DNA of 64,000 nucleotides from NCBI RefSeq assembly GCF_036588685.1, contig NC_086374.1, positions 24,916,886 through 24,980,885 on the forward strand. Reading direction: 5' to 3'. The translations under genes and the position numbers were made by a program. Positions 23,737-35,048 of this stretch are shown here, one piece after another (positions within the stretch are counted from its first letter, which is position 1; each line of letters starts with the position of its first letter). Source of the DNA: Mytilus trossulus (taxonomy: Eukaryota > Mollusca > Bivalvia > Mytilida > Mytilidae). Below the pieces are notes generated by a model. That model was given only the letters and a program-made list of their open reading frames with translations, was not told the DNA's origin and did no database searches.

Positions 23737-24959
23737 CTAAGAAGTAAGAGTAAGTTTGAGAGTACATTTACGTTTATGGGGTATATATTAACTGTAGACA
23801 AAATAGTAGCAGAATAACACCATACAAATTTTTTTTTCTCGTTGCAACAACATAGTGCTTGTATCAATATCGCAGGATCTTTTGCCAAACATAGTCTTGA
23901 TTACGTGAGTTATGATAATAATAATAATAATAATTATAGCAATAATAAGTCACTGTACAGCATTCAATAATGATACAAATCTGTAAAGTACGATATCATA
24001 TAATAATCAGTGAAACAATTAAAACCAACGGCCTGATTGATTACAAAACAGCAAACAAAACGAAATATAAATGATAACAATGTACGACAACCTCTAAGTT
24101 TTAAGCTCATGGCTTTTGACATGCAAATATAGAATGTCGCAGCTTAAAAAAAAAGTTTATGCAATTCTTGAACCAATGCATGCATATATCATTCACATAG
24201 TTTTCTTGCACGATTTTATTATTTCTTCCGTAAACCTATCGTATATTCATGATTTTTTTCTCTCTCTGTCTGTTATGTTATGAAAATACGGCATTTCATT
24301 AATCGTGTTCTGAAGTCGTAGTTTACCGATTGTCACCTTATTGTAATAAATCTATGAAAAGGAATGGATATTGAGCAAGTGTATAACATGTTGAATGAAA
24401 TAAAGACCCATGCGTATTGGGATTACCGGATTTTTACGAGTAGGGTCACGTTAAGGTCACTTGCAAACGGAAAATACGTCGGCGATTTCCTTCCTGAAAG
24501 AAAGCAATAAAAAAAGCAAACTTCATTTAAGGTAGCACAATACAAAGAATTTATAACTCCAACTCCCATGTTTTAAAATGCTGCAACTTTCTTAATAATG
24601 CTTGAAAGTTTTTAAAAGTGGTAGTTTTGAATAGCTAACAGATTACTCTTTCAAATTAATGCAATGTTAGTATTATGCAACAATTATATAACCAATTATA
24701 TTGATAACTGTGTCTAAAATATTTTTCACCAAATTTCCACTTTCAAATGAAAATAGCTTCTGCATAGGTATCCCTAGAGGGTTGATTTTATTATATGTTG
24801 TTCCTATGGCCATTATCTACAAAAGGGTGTCTCAGATTTCAGATAGAATGTATAGAACAAATTTTACGAACTATGTCCAGTGCACGATGTTTTGTCGATA
24901 TTGTCAACATCGCAACGTCAACTTTGTAGTGTCGTTATTGTGTTTACATTGTATCCTAT
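23737..24959. other. non-coding interval
   Basis: Contains an AAT/ATA trinucleotide run at about 23910-23934. No exon or repeat family was recognised. Confidence 0.4.
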
Positions 24960-25545
24960 CAATATGTTCTATACCTTTCTGTTTACATCGTTCACATCGC
25001 ATACATCGCAATGTTAACAATATCGTATCAACATCGTGTTTATATTGTGTATATATGTAGAGTCTATACCTTTCTGTTTACATCGTTCACATCGTATACA
25101 TCGCAATGTTAACAATATCGTGTCAACATCGTGTTTATATTGTATATAGAGTCTATACCTTGATGTTTACATCGTTCATATCGTATACATCGCGATGTTG
25201 ACAATGTCGTGTCAACATCGTGTTTATAATGTATATATAGAGTCTATACCTTTATGTTTACATCGTTCACATCGTTTACATCGCGATGTTAACAATATCG
25301 TGTCAACATCGTGTTTATATTGTGTATGTAGAGTCTATACCTTTCTGTTTACATATAACGAAATTTGTTTTACATGCACACGTATAAAAAAAAATGCGTT
25401 TTTTATCCAAAGCAATCATAGCTTTGAACGTAGTTTTCAATTTAGACTTGTTTATATATATAAAGTCTATACATTTATGTTTACATCGTTCATATCGTAT
25501 ATATCGCGATGTTGACAATATAGTGTCAACATCTTGTTGTATATG
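24960..25545. repeat. tandem array, about 91-bp unit, at least five copies
   Basis: The anchor GTTTACATCG (or its variant GTTTACATAT at 25347) begins at 24981, 25076, 25165, 25256, 25347 and 25479, giving spacings of 95, 89, 91, 91 and 132 (the last includes an insertion). Each unit carries ACATCGTTCACATCGTATAC, AACAATATCGTGTCAACATC and GAGTCTATACCTTTCTG. The open frames here are products of the array. Related in inverted orientation to the 94-bp array at 30484-31150. Confidence 0.9.
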
Positions 25546-26453
25546 TTCCGGACCATATGAGTATTTGGACCATACGCGTATGGTCATGACCATATCGGTA
25601 TATACTCATATGGTCCGACCATACGCGTATGGTCCGACCGTACGCGTATGGTCGGGGTAATTAACACTCTGTTACAGTTTACTTTTAATACTTCTACACT
25701 CTTCATATGGTGTGATCGTTAATTAAAAAGACTCTATCATATAGGTAATTTTATTATTAAATTATAAAAAAACGGTTTTCTAAATAAACATTAATTTAGA
25801 AGTTTCACACAGTAATTCTACTTTCTTGTCAAAAGTCTCTCAAAACCATAAAAAATAAATTCCAAACATTTCTTAAAGAACTGTTACATAAGAAGTCACT
25901 TGAAAGTAACATAGTTTATTTTAAAAAGTAATCTTGTAAGTATGGTGGATTGCATTCATGCTACGATATTTGAGATCTAGAGCGTCTTAAAAACACCGTA
26001 AACATATCGGAATGGCCCAAGACCTCGATGTCTCTGTACGCAGCTACAAAAAGGCTAACTTTTCATTCGCAAACAAAAGGTGTAAATGAAAAGGATCGTG
26101 CACAACCAAGACTTGCAAATACAAAAAAGCTATGATACCGGGTGGAAGTAAATGTCACCTCAAACCTACATACAAAAATGTAATTAGCGATGAAAACTAA
26201 CTATGGCTTCAATATTTAATCTTTACGTAGTATTTGAATTATAAAAATAATACATTGTCATGGAACTGTCATTGTTTATTTAGACAGAGTTTTTGTATAA
26301 TTGAAACTTTAATAATGTAATTAAAAAAAAACACCTATATGGTCCAAATACTCATATGGTCCGGCCCGTTAATAACCAAACGAGTATTATACTCATATGG
26401 TCCGACCATGACCATACGTGTATGGTCCAAATACTCATATGGTCTGGAACATA
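25541..26453. mobile_element. 0.9-kb element bounded by inverted clusters of a 16-bp palindrome
   Basis: The left end reads TGTTCCGGACCATATGAGTA, then TTTGGACCATACGCGTATGG. The right end, reversed, reads TGTTCCAGACCATATGAGTA, then TTTGGACCATACACGTATGG. Inside the left end the palindrome ACCATACGCGTATGGT or a near variant recurs at about 25568, 25618 and 25636. The interior (25670-26330) is AT-rich without a gene. The left end touches the tandem array, the right end a T-rich tract. No clear target duplication was identified. Confidence 0.65.
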
Positions 26454-26627
26454 TATACATTTTTTCTTCTATCTTTTTTTTTAAATAAGTTAAGCAGTTA
26501 GTTATATAGTTTAAATTGTTTCCATTTGTCATGTCGGCGTCTTTTACTGTTAACTTTGCAATTTAAACTTTGCTCATTGTTAAAGGCCATACGGTTATCT
26601 ATAGATGTGCCATTTAGTATGTACTAG

Positions 26628-27200
26628 AACACACCCGTGATATCGCGGGTCCATGACTGAATTAAAGTATATATAACTATGTGCAAGCCTTATTTCAGTA
26701 TTATTATTGTCATCTGATAAAGTCATGCTGATTATAAGATACACAGTTTTCTCTGTTTTCAAATCTTTCTGTTTGAACCCGTCGAACTTGAACTGTGATT
26801 AATATTCGTTTTGTTATCTTAGAAAGTCTTACTGATTAAAATACTACAATAGGTAACAATTTGACAATGGTTGATGGAATTTAGTAGTGTCAACCCTGTG
26901 ATTATGACCCGTGTAAATAACATAGTCTTAAATACACCGTTTGTTGGTGCTCCTGTCAGATGCGGAACGTACAGATAAGGTAATAGGTAACAGGTGAATA
27001 TACTATTGATATCGGTATCGGACTCGACTCGGAACTTCTTACTTATTGGCAATATTAATTACTTGGAAAACAAAAGGGCCTGGAGTCGTGTAATTTTTAA
27101 TCTACACCTGTGTACTATATTAGTTATATATAAAGTTGACTTCTTTGATTCGTCGTTTTTACGTGATGACGGCTGACAATTTGGACCTCGTAATTTTAGT
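26628..27200 (+). repeat. dispersed repeat R7, plus copy
   Basis: Begins CCCGTGATATCGCGGGTCC (near 26634), passes AGATGCGGAACGTACAGATA and TATTGATATCGGTATCGG, and ends near GACGGCTGACAATTTGGACC. Inverted relatives lie at 32993-33260 and 33350-33680. Confidence 0.75.
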
Positions 27201-27262
27201 ATTATAGATGCACTGAAAATTTGACTTATTTGCAATCATACCACCTCTACTTTTTATATATA

Positions 27263-27345
27263 CCTTTCTGTTTAAATTGTTCACGTAGCAATGCTAACAA
27301 TATTGTGTCAAAATCGTGTTTATATTTTATATTGAGTCTATGGTA
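27263..27345. repeat. isolated monomer of the 91-bp tandem family
   Basis: A single diverged unit: TACCTTTCTGTTTAAATTG, then AATGCTAACAATATTGTGTC, then TCGTGTTTATATTTTATA, matching the order within the array at 24960-25545. Confidence 0.7.
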
Positions 27346-28289
27346 CGTAAATAAACGTTAAACTAACTGCATAGAAACGTTTTAACATTACATACAGTAA
27401 CAGTTTATAATAAAGTATTTGTCAAAGATGACGTCATCTGATTTTTTTAATTGCATTTGTTGTATAGGGAAAACTAATGTCTGCCTCATGTCGTATTAAA
27501 ATAATTTATGGATCCGGATTAACATATTTATAATCTTCTACTTCGAAATACTGAAAAGTAACACGTTCCATTTAGACTACAAACAGAATAAATTCACTAA
27601 CTTGTCCATTCGCATCGGGAAGATAAATACCTGAAATGCCGTTTTAGAAGCCACAAACTCGGCACTTTAAAAAAAAAGCCCTTTTCGGAAGAAATTTAAA
27701 ATTGGTTAACATTTCCGTAATTATATAACGCTCCATAATCGCACCAACGTAAGTTCGACTTTCAGTGAAATTTTGAGTTAAAGTTCGAGTTTTATTTTGA
27801 TTTTTAACATTTATTTCAGTAAGAGTCCTAGTCAAAGCTAGCAATTTAAGCACTCTCTGCTATATCATATTGGCCATTGTCTTCTCAAAAGAACCAAAGA
27901 ATCAAGAGCTAATCAGCGACCTTTGTATTAAAAAAAAAACTGGTTAACCTTTTCAGTCATGGTCGGAATCCGAAAATCTCACTGTATCACTGTCTTCAGC
28001 CAAGTGATCATATTGAATGACCTAAACACGAACCTACATCTGAACTATAATCACTTGTTTTTAGTGTTTTTTGCTAATGTTTTCTTGGATTTTGCAAAAC
28101 TTTCAGTGGCAAATATTACATAAACATCAGCACAAAATATTTGTCTATATAAGTGGAATATTCTTTCACCAGACGTACCATTAATGTGGTGGTTGCTCTT
28201 TAGCATGTAATTCTACATAAATACGTGTGTGTGTGTGTAATATTTCTATTGATGAAGACTTTTGTTTAAGCCTAATGTATAGTACGTGC
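27346..28289. other. non-coding interval
   Basis: The minus-strand frame at 27644-27853 has no supporting signals. A short GT repeat lies at about 28225-28238. Nothing else supportable. Confidence 0.4.
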
Positions 28290-28760
28290 TAAATTTGTAC
28301 ACGCTCGTTTACGGGACGTATTATAGTATATCGTTGTCCGTCTGTCCGTCCGTCGTCATCATGTCAGACTCTTTAACCAATTGACATAAAACTTTGGTGA
28401 ATTGTTTATATATCTATTGACGTGAGCTCCCTTTCACTTTTTACGAATTTTAGATTTAACGTTTCCGAGTTATAGGGTTTTATTCATTATAAGAGGGGGC
28501 GGATTTATCCGTTTTCGGACAACAACTCAATATTGCTTTCAGCAGTTTTCATGAATCTTTGGTGTATTGATCATATCTATTAATGTAAGCTCCTTTTAGA
28601 ATTTTATAGATTTTCGTTTTTACGTTTCCGAGAAATGGGGTTTTATTCATTAAAAAGGGGGGATTTTCCAGTTTTTGTACGATATATGACTTTGATGAAT
28701 TATTTATATCTGTTAATGTAAGTTCCATTTAGATTTTCATAAATGTCTAATATGACATTG
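28290..28760. repeat. dispersed repeat with internal 150-180 bp tandem units
   Basis: Opens with TTTACGGGACGTATTATAGT and GTCCGTCTGTCCGTCCGTCG, then three diverging units containing GTAAGCTCC-type, ACGTTTCCGAG and GGGTTTTATTCATT segments (about 28430, 28590 and 28720). Confidence 0.65.
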
Positions 28761-30483
28761 AGAAGAAATGAATCTCTCTGAAATGGTACCTCAATGTTTG
28801 ATATCACAAATGAAAGGCTAAAATTGAGTTTGAGGTACATGTAATTGCTCCAAACCTTCAGGAATTAGGGGCCAAAAACAAGCATTTTGCTAGTTTGACT
28901 ATGTGACAATAACTTGTGGTTAAGTGTATGGATCTATCTAAAAATGTTCTACAAGGTTCCATACCAAAAAGGAAAGGCTGTGATTGAGTTTTGGGGTATT
29001 TACTCTAAGAGGGTGGAAAGGGGGAGAGGGTGTCATATTTTGCACAATAGTTTTTAAAGACCTTCGACCACATATATTTTGTGTCAGAAACCTATATTAT
29101 GTCAAAAATTTGATGATCACAATCCAAACTCAGACAGTATTAGAATATGGAGTCCAAACGTGCCCCAACTGTTCATGGTTCAACATCTGCGGGCGTATCA
29201 GGCTGCTCTCAGGAAAGCATTTTATTGTTGTTGTAGTTAATCAATAGTACCAAAAATAAGACTAGGCATATTGTTTGATATTCCCAGATAATTTGACGTC
29301 TACAGCGGCCTTATTTTTAACTTGCTGGTCCTACAGTGCGTTAACGACAGTTTGAAGAAGTACATCAAAATATGATTTATTTTTGTGCCAAAATTATGTT
29401 AGCCTGAACAAACTTTAAGCATTAAAAATAGGGCAACATGTACAATATAATACGGTGCTTTATGTTTATTAACGTTTAATATTTCAATTGTAGAGTAGAC
29501 ATGATAAACTTGATACGAATCATTCATTTCCATGCTCCCCCCCCCCCCCCCCCCCCCGAAAAAACAAAAAGAAAAAGAAAGTAAAAGGCGTAACATGTCA
29601 TAGAAACATTTGGGAAAGTTGGACAACACTTTGATAATTTCTATCGCCACATGTGAAATAAATAACGATTTCAAATAGCACTTCAAACATAATTTACTGC
29701 AGTATACAAAATTAGAACATAATAATTTTGACCCTGCTTTGTATTAATCCGACAAACTGAGCCGGAATTATTAATTATATACATGTAGTATAGAAGACTA
29801 TAGTTATGACGTTTCCTGTATGTGATCTGAAAAAATGAAAGTCGAAACTCATTGTTCTTATTAACAACACGCTAATGAACCAAGATGATTATCATATAAC
29901 TCTCCCCCTCCCCTCCCCCGAAAATATACCCTGAATCATACATACCGCATCGCGACGATACGCTGCCGAAAAAAAGTATATGTCACCGAATTTGCATCGA
30001 AAAAAAATGGTTCGAGAGGGTACTTAATAATATTAAATATGCTGTGAATTTAAAACGTTCTTAGTGTTGATTATGCATGATGATTATGTGTTTTGAATAT
30101 ATACGTTCTTTTTTATCATAAGGGTCTAAATAGAGAGTCATTCATTTATTAATATTTAGTTTTATTCTTTATATTTTTGCACCTCATCATTCTCTTATCT
30201 TTTCTTTCTTTTTTTTGCCTTTTATTCTGCAGTATTTACCAATTATTCTGTATTCCGTAAACCCCAATTCAATCAGACCCTTCCTTATGACCACGTATTT
30301 TTAATTTAATTATAACAGTTGTAAAAAATATGATATGTTCATTATCATTTTCCTGCTTAAACGTCCCTTTTGGCGGTTCGCTATCTTATAAATTAGCAAC
30401 TTTTACCACGGAAACGGCGACGTCATAATACAGTCACGACACTATAGCGAAACCGAGAACGATGCGTATTGTGTGATTTTTCT
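28761..30483. other. non-coding interval with a repeat fragment and a C homopolymer
   Basis: 29090-29215 is a minus-strand fragment of the repeat found at 57060-58025 (GCCCCAACTGTTCATGGTTC here, inverted there). A run of 21 C lies at 29537-29557. The open frame at 28984-29247 overlaps these repeats and is not a gene. Confidence 0.5.
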
Positions 30484-31150
30484 TTAACGATGTCAACGAT
30501 GTAAACAATATATAAGAGTTCAAACAATGACAACAATGTTGACGAAACATCGTGTTAACATTGTAAACATCGCGATGTTAACGATGTCAACGATGTAAAC
30601 AATATATAAGAGTTTAAACAATGTAAGCGATGTTGACACGACATCGTGTTTACATTGTAAACATCGCGATGTTAACGATGTCAACGATGTAAACAATATA
30701 TAAGGGTTCAAACAATGTAAACGATGTTGACACGACATCGTGTTAACATTGTAAACATCGCGATGTTAACGATGTCAACGATGTAAACAATATATAAGGA
30801 TTCAAACAATGTAAGCGATGTTGACACGACATCGTGTTTACATTGTAAACATCGCGATGTTAACGATGTCAACGATGTAAACAATATATAAGGGTTCAAA
30901 CAATGTAAACGATGTTGACCCGACATCGTGTTTACAGTGTAAACATCGCGATGTTAACGATGTCAACGATGTAAACAATATATAAGAGTTCAAACAATGT
31001 AAACGATGTTGACACAACATCGTTTTAACATTGTATACATCGCGATGTCAACGATGTTAACATTATATAAGGGTTCAAACAATGTAAACAATGTTGACCC
31101 GATATCGTGTTAACATTGTAGATATCGCGATGTCGACAATATTGAATAAA
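30484..31150. repeat. 94-bp satellite array, seven to eight units
   Basis: The anchor AACAATATATAAG begins at 30504, 30598, 30692, 30786, 30880 and 30974: five successive periods of exactly 94 bases. A seventh, shortened unit follows at 31059. Each unit holds the 14-bp palindrome AACATCGCGATGTT and alternating ACGATGT/ACATCGT motifs, so it can pair with itself. Reverse-complemented, it resembles the units at 24960-25545. The minus-strand frames of 60-72 codons across it simply reflect the repeat. Confidence 0.95.
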
Positions 31151-31694
31151 CATCCTGCACTGGACATGAATGAATTTTACACCTTATTAAACATTATCTT
31201 CTTTTATGTGGTTAGGATGTTTACACTAATTAGAGATTTATGAGAGAATGGAATACCATAGAGACATAATGAACCACTCTTTTGAAGCCTATGATGTGTT
31301 GATTAAGATTTTGTTAAAATTTTCTGTATAGTTAAAGAGATGATAGAGCTAAATTCATAGAAGTGAACTTACCCAAATTTTGCCACTAATTACATAATTA
31401 TTGATTACATAATGATTGCATAATAAAAATATTGCATTCATTTAAAAGATTAATCTTTTATCTATCTATATATACCTCTTTTATTATTTTCTTTGCATTC
31501 ATTAGAAAGTTACAGCATTTTAAAGGGTAAATGATTGAAAGTAAAAAAATCTTTGTATTGTGCTACCTTAAATGTGGACAAATTAAAGAATTTTCTTCAG
31601 AAAAAAAGCATATGTACATAAGTTAAATAATGAGAACTATTAATTTTGTTATAATAAAAACCATATGCATAATTTTTTTTAATTTGAGGTTTAA
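31151..31694. other. non-coding interval
   Basis: AT-rich; nothing supportable seen. Confidence 0.4.
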
Positions 31695-32290
31695 TATGAC
31701 TTTTCATGAAGGCAATAGTAATATCCAGCTGTTCGAAATTCCTAAATCGATTGATAAAAAAACAAGTAATAGGGGGTACAAACTAAACCTGAGGGAAACA
31801 CATCAAATATAAGAGGAGAACTACGACACAACAGAAATACATTAAAGTGTAACTCAATCAGAAACGAACTATAATATAAAAAATAGCCATTTTTCCTGAA
31901 TTGGTCCAGAACATTTCTTGAACCTGGTTTTGTGGCATGCCGCTGTTATGGCAATGTTAAATATAACATTACAATGACAACATCACATGACAGGACTACA
32001 TTACAAATAAATGGGAGAACATATTGAACAGAGAAACACACGAATAATAGCCTACAAAAGGTACCAGGTTTAAAATTTAATACTTCAGCGGCGCGTTTTG
32101 TCCACACAAGACTAACCAATGACGCTCAGTTCTAGAGCCAAAACAAATACAAAGTTGAAGAGCATCTATGACCAAAAAGTACAAAAGTTATGCCAAATAA
32201 TGCTAGGATTTTCTGCCTGGGATGAGAACATCGTTATTATTTGGATTAATTCATACTTTTGCAAACAGCATTTTCTTTTTTATATAAAAT
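31695..32290 (+). repeat. composite R3-R2 repeat, plus strand
   Basis: R3 (AGGCAATAGTAATATCCAGC through AACCTGGTTTTGTGGCATGC) passes directly at about 32060 into inverted R2 (GGTACCAGGTTTAAAATTTA, GGCGCGTTTTGTCCACACAA, CTGGGATGAGAACATCG). Same junction as at 40560-41130. Confidence 0.75.
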
Positions 32291-32519
32291 GACCATATAA
32301 TAGATTTACATGATAAAATCGAAGTGGTGACAAACTACAGAACAAAAACGGAAATATAAAACAACCTAAGGTAGCACTCCACAGTTAGAAAATAAAATGA
32401 AGGTGCCACAAACATTACAATTATTGTCGTTGTCAATATAATTAAATTTGGTGCATCTGTCATACAAGGTTGAGGTTTAACAAGCTATAAAACGGGTTCA
32501 GTTAAACATTTTCTTCACT

Positions 32520-32883
32520 AGAAAATGATTGTACCAAGACAGAAATATGGCAGTCTTTATCAATTCGTTTGATGTGTTTGAGCTTTTGACTTTGCTATTT
32601 GGTTAGGGACTTTCATTTTTATTAATTTTTCTCAGAGTTTAGTATTTTGTTACTTTTCATGTTACTATTCATGTTTATATCGGGTTATGTGACCTTCTGC
32701 AGTCTTTGCGTCTATCCTATGGTTAGATGACTTTAAGTCTAGAGTACACATGAAATACTTATTTATATTATCGAGTACATGTTTGTTAACAGTCAATGCT
32801 GCTACATAGAAATGGAAAGTGCACAATTGGGATGCTGGAAGCATCTCTTTTGTTGTAAACCTTTGTATAGATATGAGGCACAC
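32520..32883. mobile_element. repeat fragment followed by RT-1 relic (minus strand)
   Basis: 32520-32680 matches the repeat at 16560-16870 (CGTTTGATGTGTTTGAGC). From 32700 to 32880 the minus strand preserves, in pieces, IQRFTTKEM and CTFHFYVA, diverged forms of the reverse-transcriptase tail seen at 15720-15953. Confidence 0.5.
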
Positions 32884-32992
32884 TTAGCTGTATCAATTGT
32901 ATTTTTTATCTTTAGTCGATGGGATAGTCACACAATTTTGAATTACTTAGTGGTATAACATCTTCTTTATAAAGTAAAGTTAACAGATATCT

Positions 32993-33680
32993 ATAATACT
33001 AAAATAACGAGGTCCAATTTGTCAGCCGTCATGGGAAAAAAAACGACAAATCAAAGAATTCAATTTATATATATCTAATATAGGACAATGGTGTTGATTA
33101 CAAATTTCACCACTCTAGACCCTTTTGTTTTCTACATTATTAATATTGCCAATAATTAACAAGTTACTTACAAGGGTCGAATCCGATACCGATACCAATA
33201 GTATATTCACCTGTTACCCATTACCTTATCTGAACGTTCCGCATCTGAGAGGGGCATCATCAAACGGTGTATTTAGGACTGATGAGTCTTATGTAGACGA
33301 AACGCGCGTCTGGCGTACTAAATTTTAATCCTTAAGACTTAAGATAAGGCGTATAGGTACAGTTTTTAATTTGTTAGCCGGCATGACGTAAAACAGAGAA
33401 TCAAAGAATTCAACTTTATTTATAACTGTTATAGGACAATGCTGTTGATTAAAAAATACTCCTTTCTAGGCCCTTTTGTTTTCCAAATAATTAATATTAT
33501 CATTAATTGATAGGGTCCAGGTGGACGGGTTCAACCAGAAAGATTTTGAAAGCAGGGAAAACTGTGAAATTATAATCGGCATGACTTTATCAGGTGACAA
33601 TAACAATACTGAAATAAAGCTTACGCATAGTAATATACTTCAATTCAGTCACGGACCCCCGATATCACGGGTTCGTTTTA
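32993..33680 (-). repeat. dispersed repeat R7, two partial minus copies
   Basis: 32993-33260 (GAGGTCCAATTTGTCAGCCG to GTTCCGCATCTGAGAG) and 33350-33680 (TTTGTTAGCCGGCATGACG to CCCCCGATATCACGGGTTC) both run opposite to the copy at 26628-27200. An R2 scrap with CGAAACGCGCGTCTGGCG lies between them at 33275-33335. Confidence 0.7.
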
Positions 33681-34899
33681 TTACTATATATATAAAGAAT
33701 CTAACTCTTTTTCTTTCTTTCCTAGACGTTCTTGTAAGAATTCAGCCTCATAAGAATAAAGAGACAAGTCGGCAAGATGAGGGGTACAGTTGTTTTCCAT
33801 GGAAATGCCGATTTTTTGTTTAAAAAAAACACGCCATCAAACGTAACAAATATGTTGTCAATCAATAAATCAATGTTGGATTTATCATTTCTTAAGAAAA
33901 GATAAAATTGAAAATGGAAAGGGGGAATGTGTCAACCGATTTTGGATGCATATAACCGAGCCACGCAATATGGATATTACCAAATAAGAACTAAGCAGTC
34001 AGGGCGAATGATTATTAAAGACATAAAAGAAAAGAACACTATTACACGTTACTAACATGATAAACAACGTCAACACCTAGAATCAACAGACCATCATATA
34101 TTACAAATTCATGAGTTGATGGGGATATTTATCAACAAGGTCTTGATATCTTCCGATGAACTATTTCAGAAAAAGGACGATACTTTTTGTATCATAATCC
34201 TAGCTCTTCAACTTTCTTCTCAGATACTGGTGAGGTTTATAAAGTCTGGTTAGCAGCTGCACGCTCTTGAATACCGAATGAGTTAGGAATTCTATATCCA
34301 TATGCAGGTGAATTTGGAATATTGCTTCTAAGGTTGGACAAAAGACAAAAGAACCAAAACACCTATATAAGAGTAATCGCAGTAGCTGAATGCTATTTAA
34401 GTGCCAATTACAAATAATTAAATTTAATTTGGATGTAACATGTCTTCTCATTGGCTGAAAGTGCTCATAAACATAACTTGATCATGTCATCAACGTTTTT
34501 ATCGTTATTTGCTCGTTTTTTATAATTAGATAACAGTGTATTCATTATTCGTTGAATACCAATTTTCGTGGGTTTCGTGGGTGAACCACAGTGATTGAAA
34601 AATCCACGAGATCAAACTTCTACGAAAAGTTTTCAGCAAATCACGAAAAATGATACCAACGAAAATAAATAAGTACACACTATAAGGAATGACTTTAATA
34701 TTTTTTCGGTCTATTCTAACAAAAATTTTAAAAAACGTAATGCAAACTTTTAAATAACTCGCTACATAGGTTATTCAATGTGCACCACAATTTTTTATGT
34801 TATTTCTTCATAGACAAAAATATTACAGTCATTTTTTAACTCACAAGTAGAGTCTATCTACAAATTGTTCGAGACCCCCTTTTACCAACAAAACTTATG
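33681..34899. other. non-coding interval
   Basis: Open frames at 33521-33823 and 34200-34451 have no splice context or family. Nothing supportable seen. Confidence 0.4.
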
Positions 34900-35015
34900 G
34901 CTTTGCTCATTGTTATAGGCAGTACGGTGACCTATAGTTGTTAATATTTGTGTCATTTTGGTCTTTTGTGGATAGTTGTCTCATTGGCATTCATACCACA
35001 TCTTCCTTTTTTCAT
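34900..35015 (-). repeat. R1-family repeat, minus strand
   Basis: TTGCTCATTGTTATAGGCAG, ACGGTGACCTATAGTTGTTA, GTTGTCTCATTGGCATTCAT, ending ACCACATCTTCC, just downstream of gene B exon 3. Confidence 0.75.
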
Positions 35016-35048
35016 TATATCAATACTAGAAATCTTATAATTAAATAC

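Noticed and set aside
24701..25660. Open frames of 88-119 codons rich in Cys, His and Arg
   Set aside because: They run through the 91-bp tandem array on both strands and repeat the same peptide each unit; no splice or start context.
28984..29247. 87-codon plus-strand frame
   Set aside because: It overlaps a minus-strand copy of the R5 repeat.
30520..31020. Three overlapping minus-strand frames of 60-72 codons
   Set aside because: They are translations of successive 94-bp satellite units (a period of 94 shifts the frame each time), not genes.
24960..31150. CRISPR-like array
   Set aside because: The units are contiguous tandem satellite monomers without unique spacers, in a eukaryotic genome.
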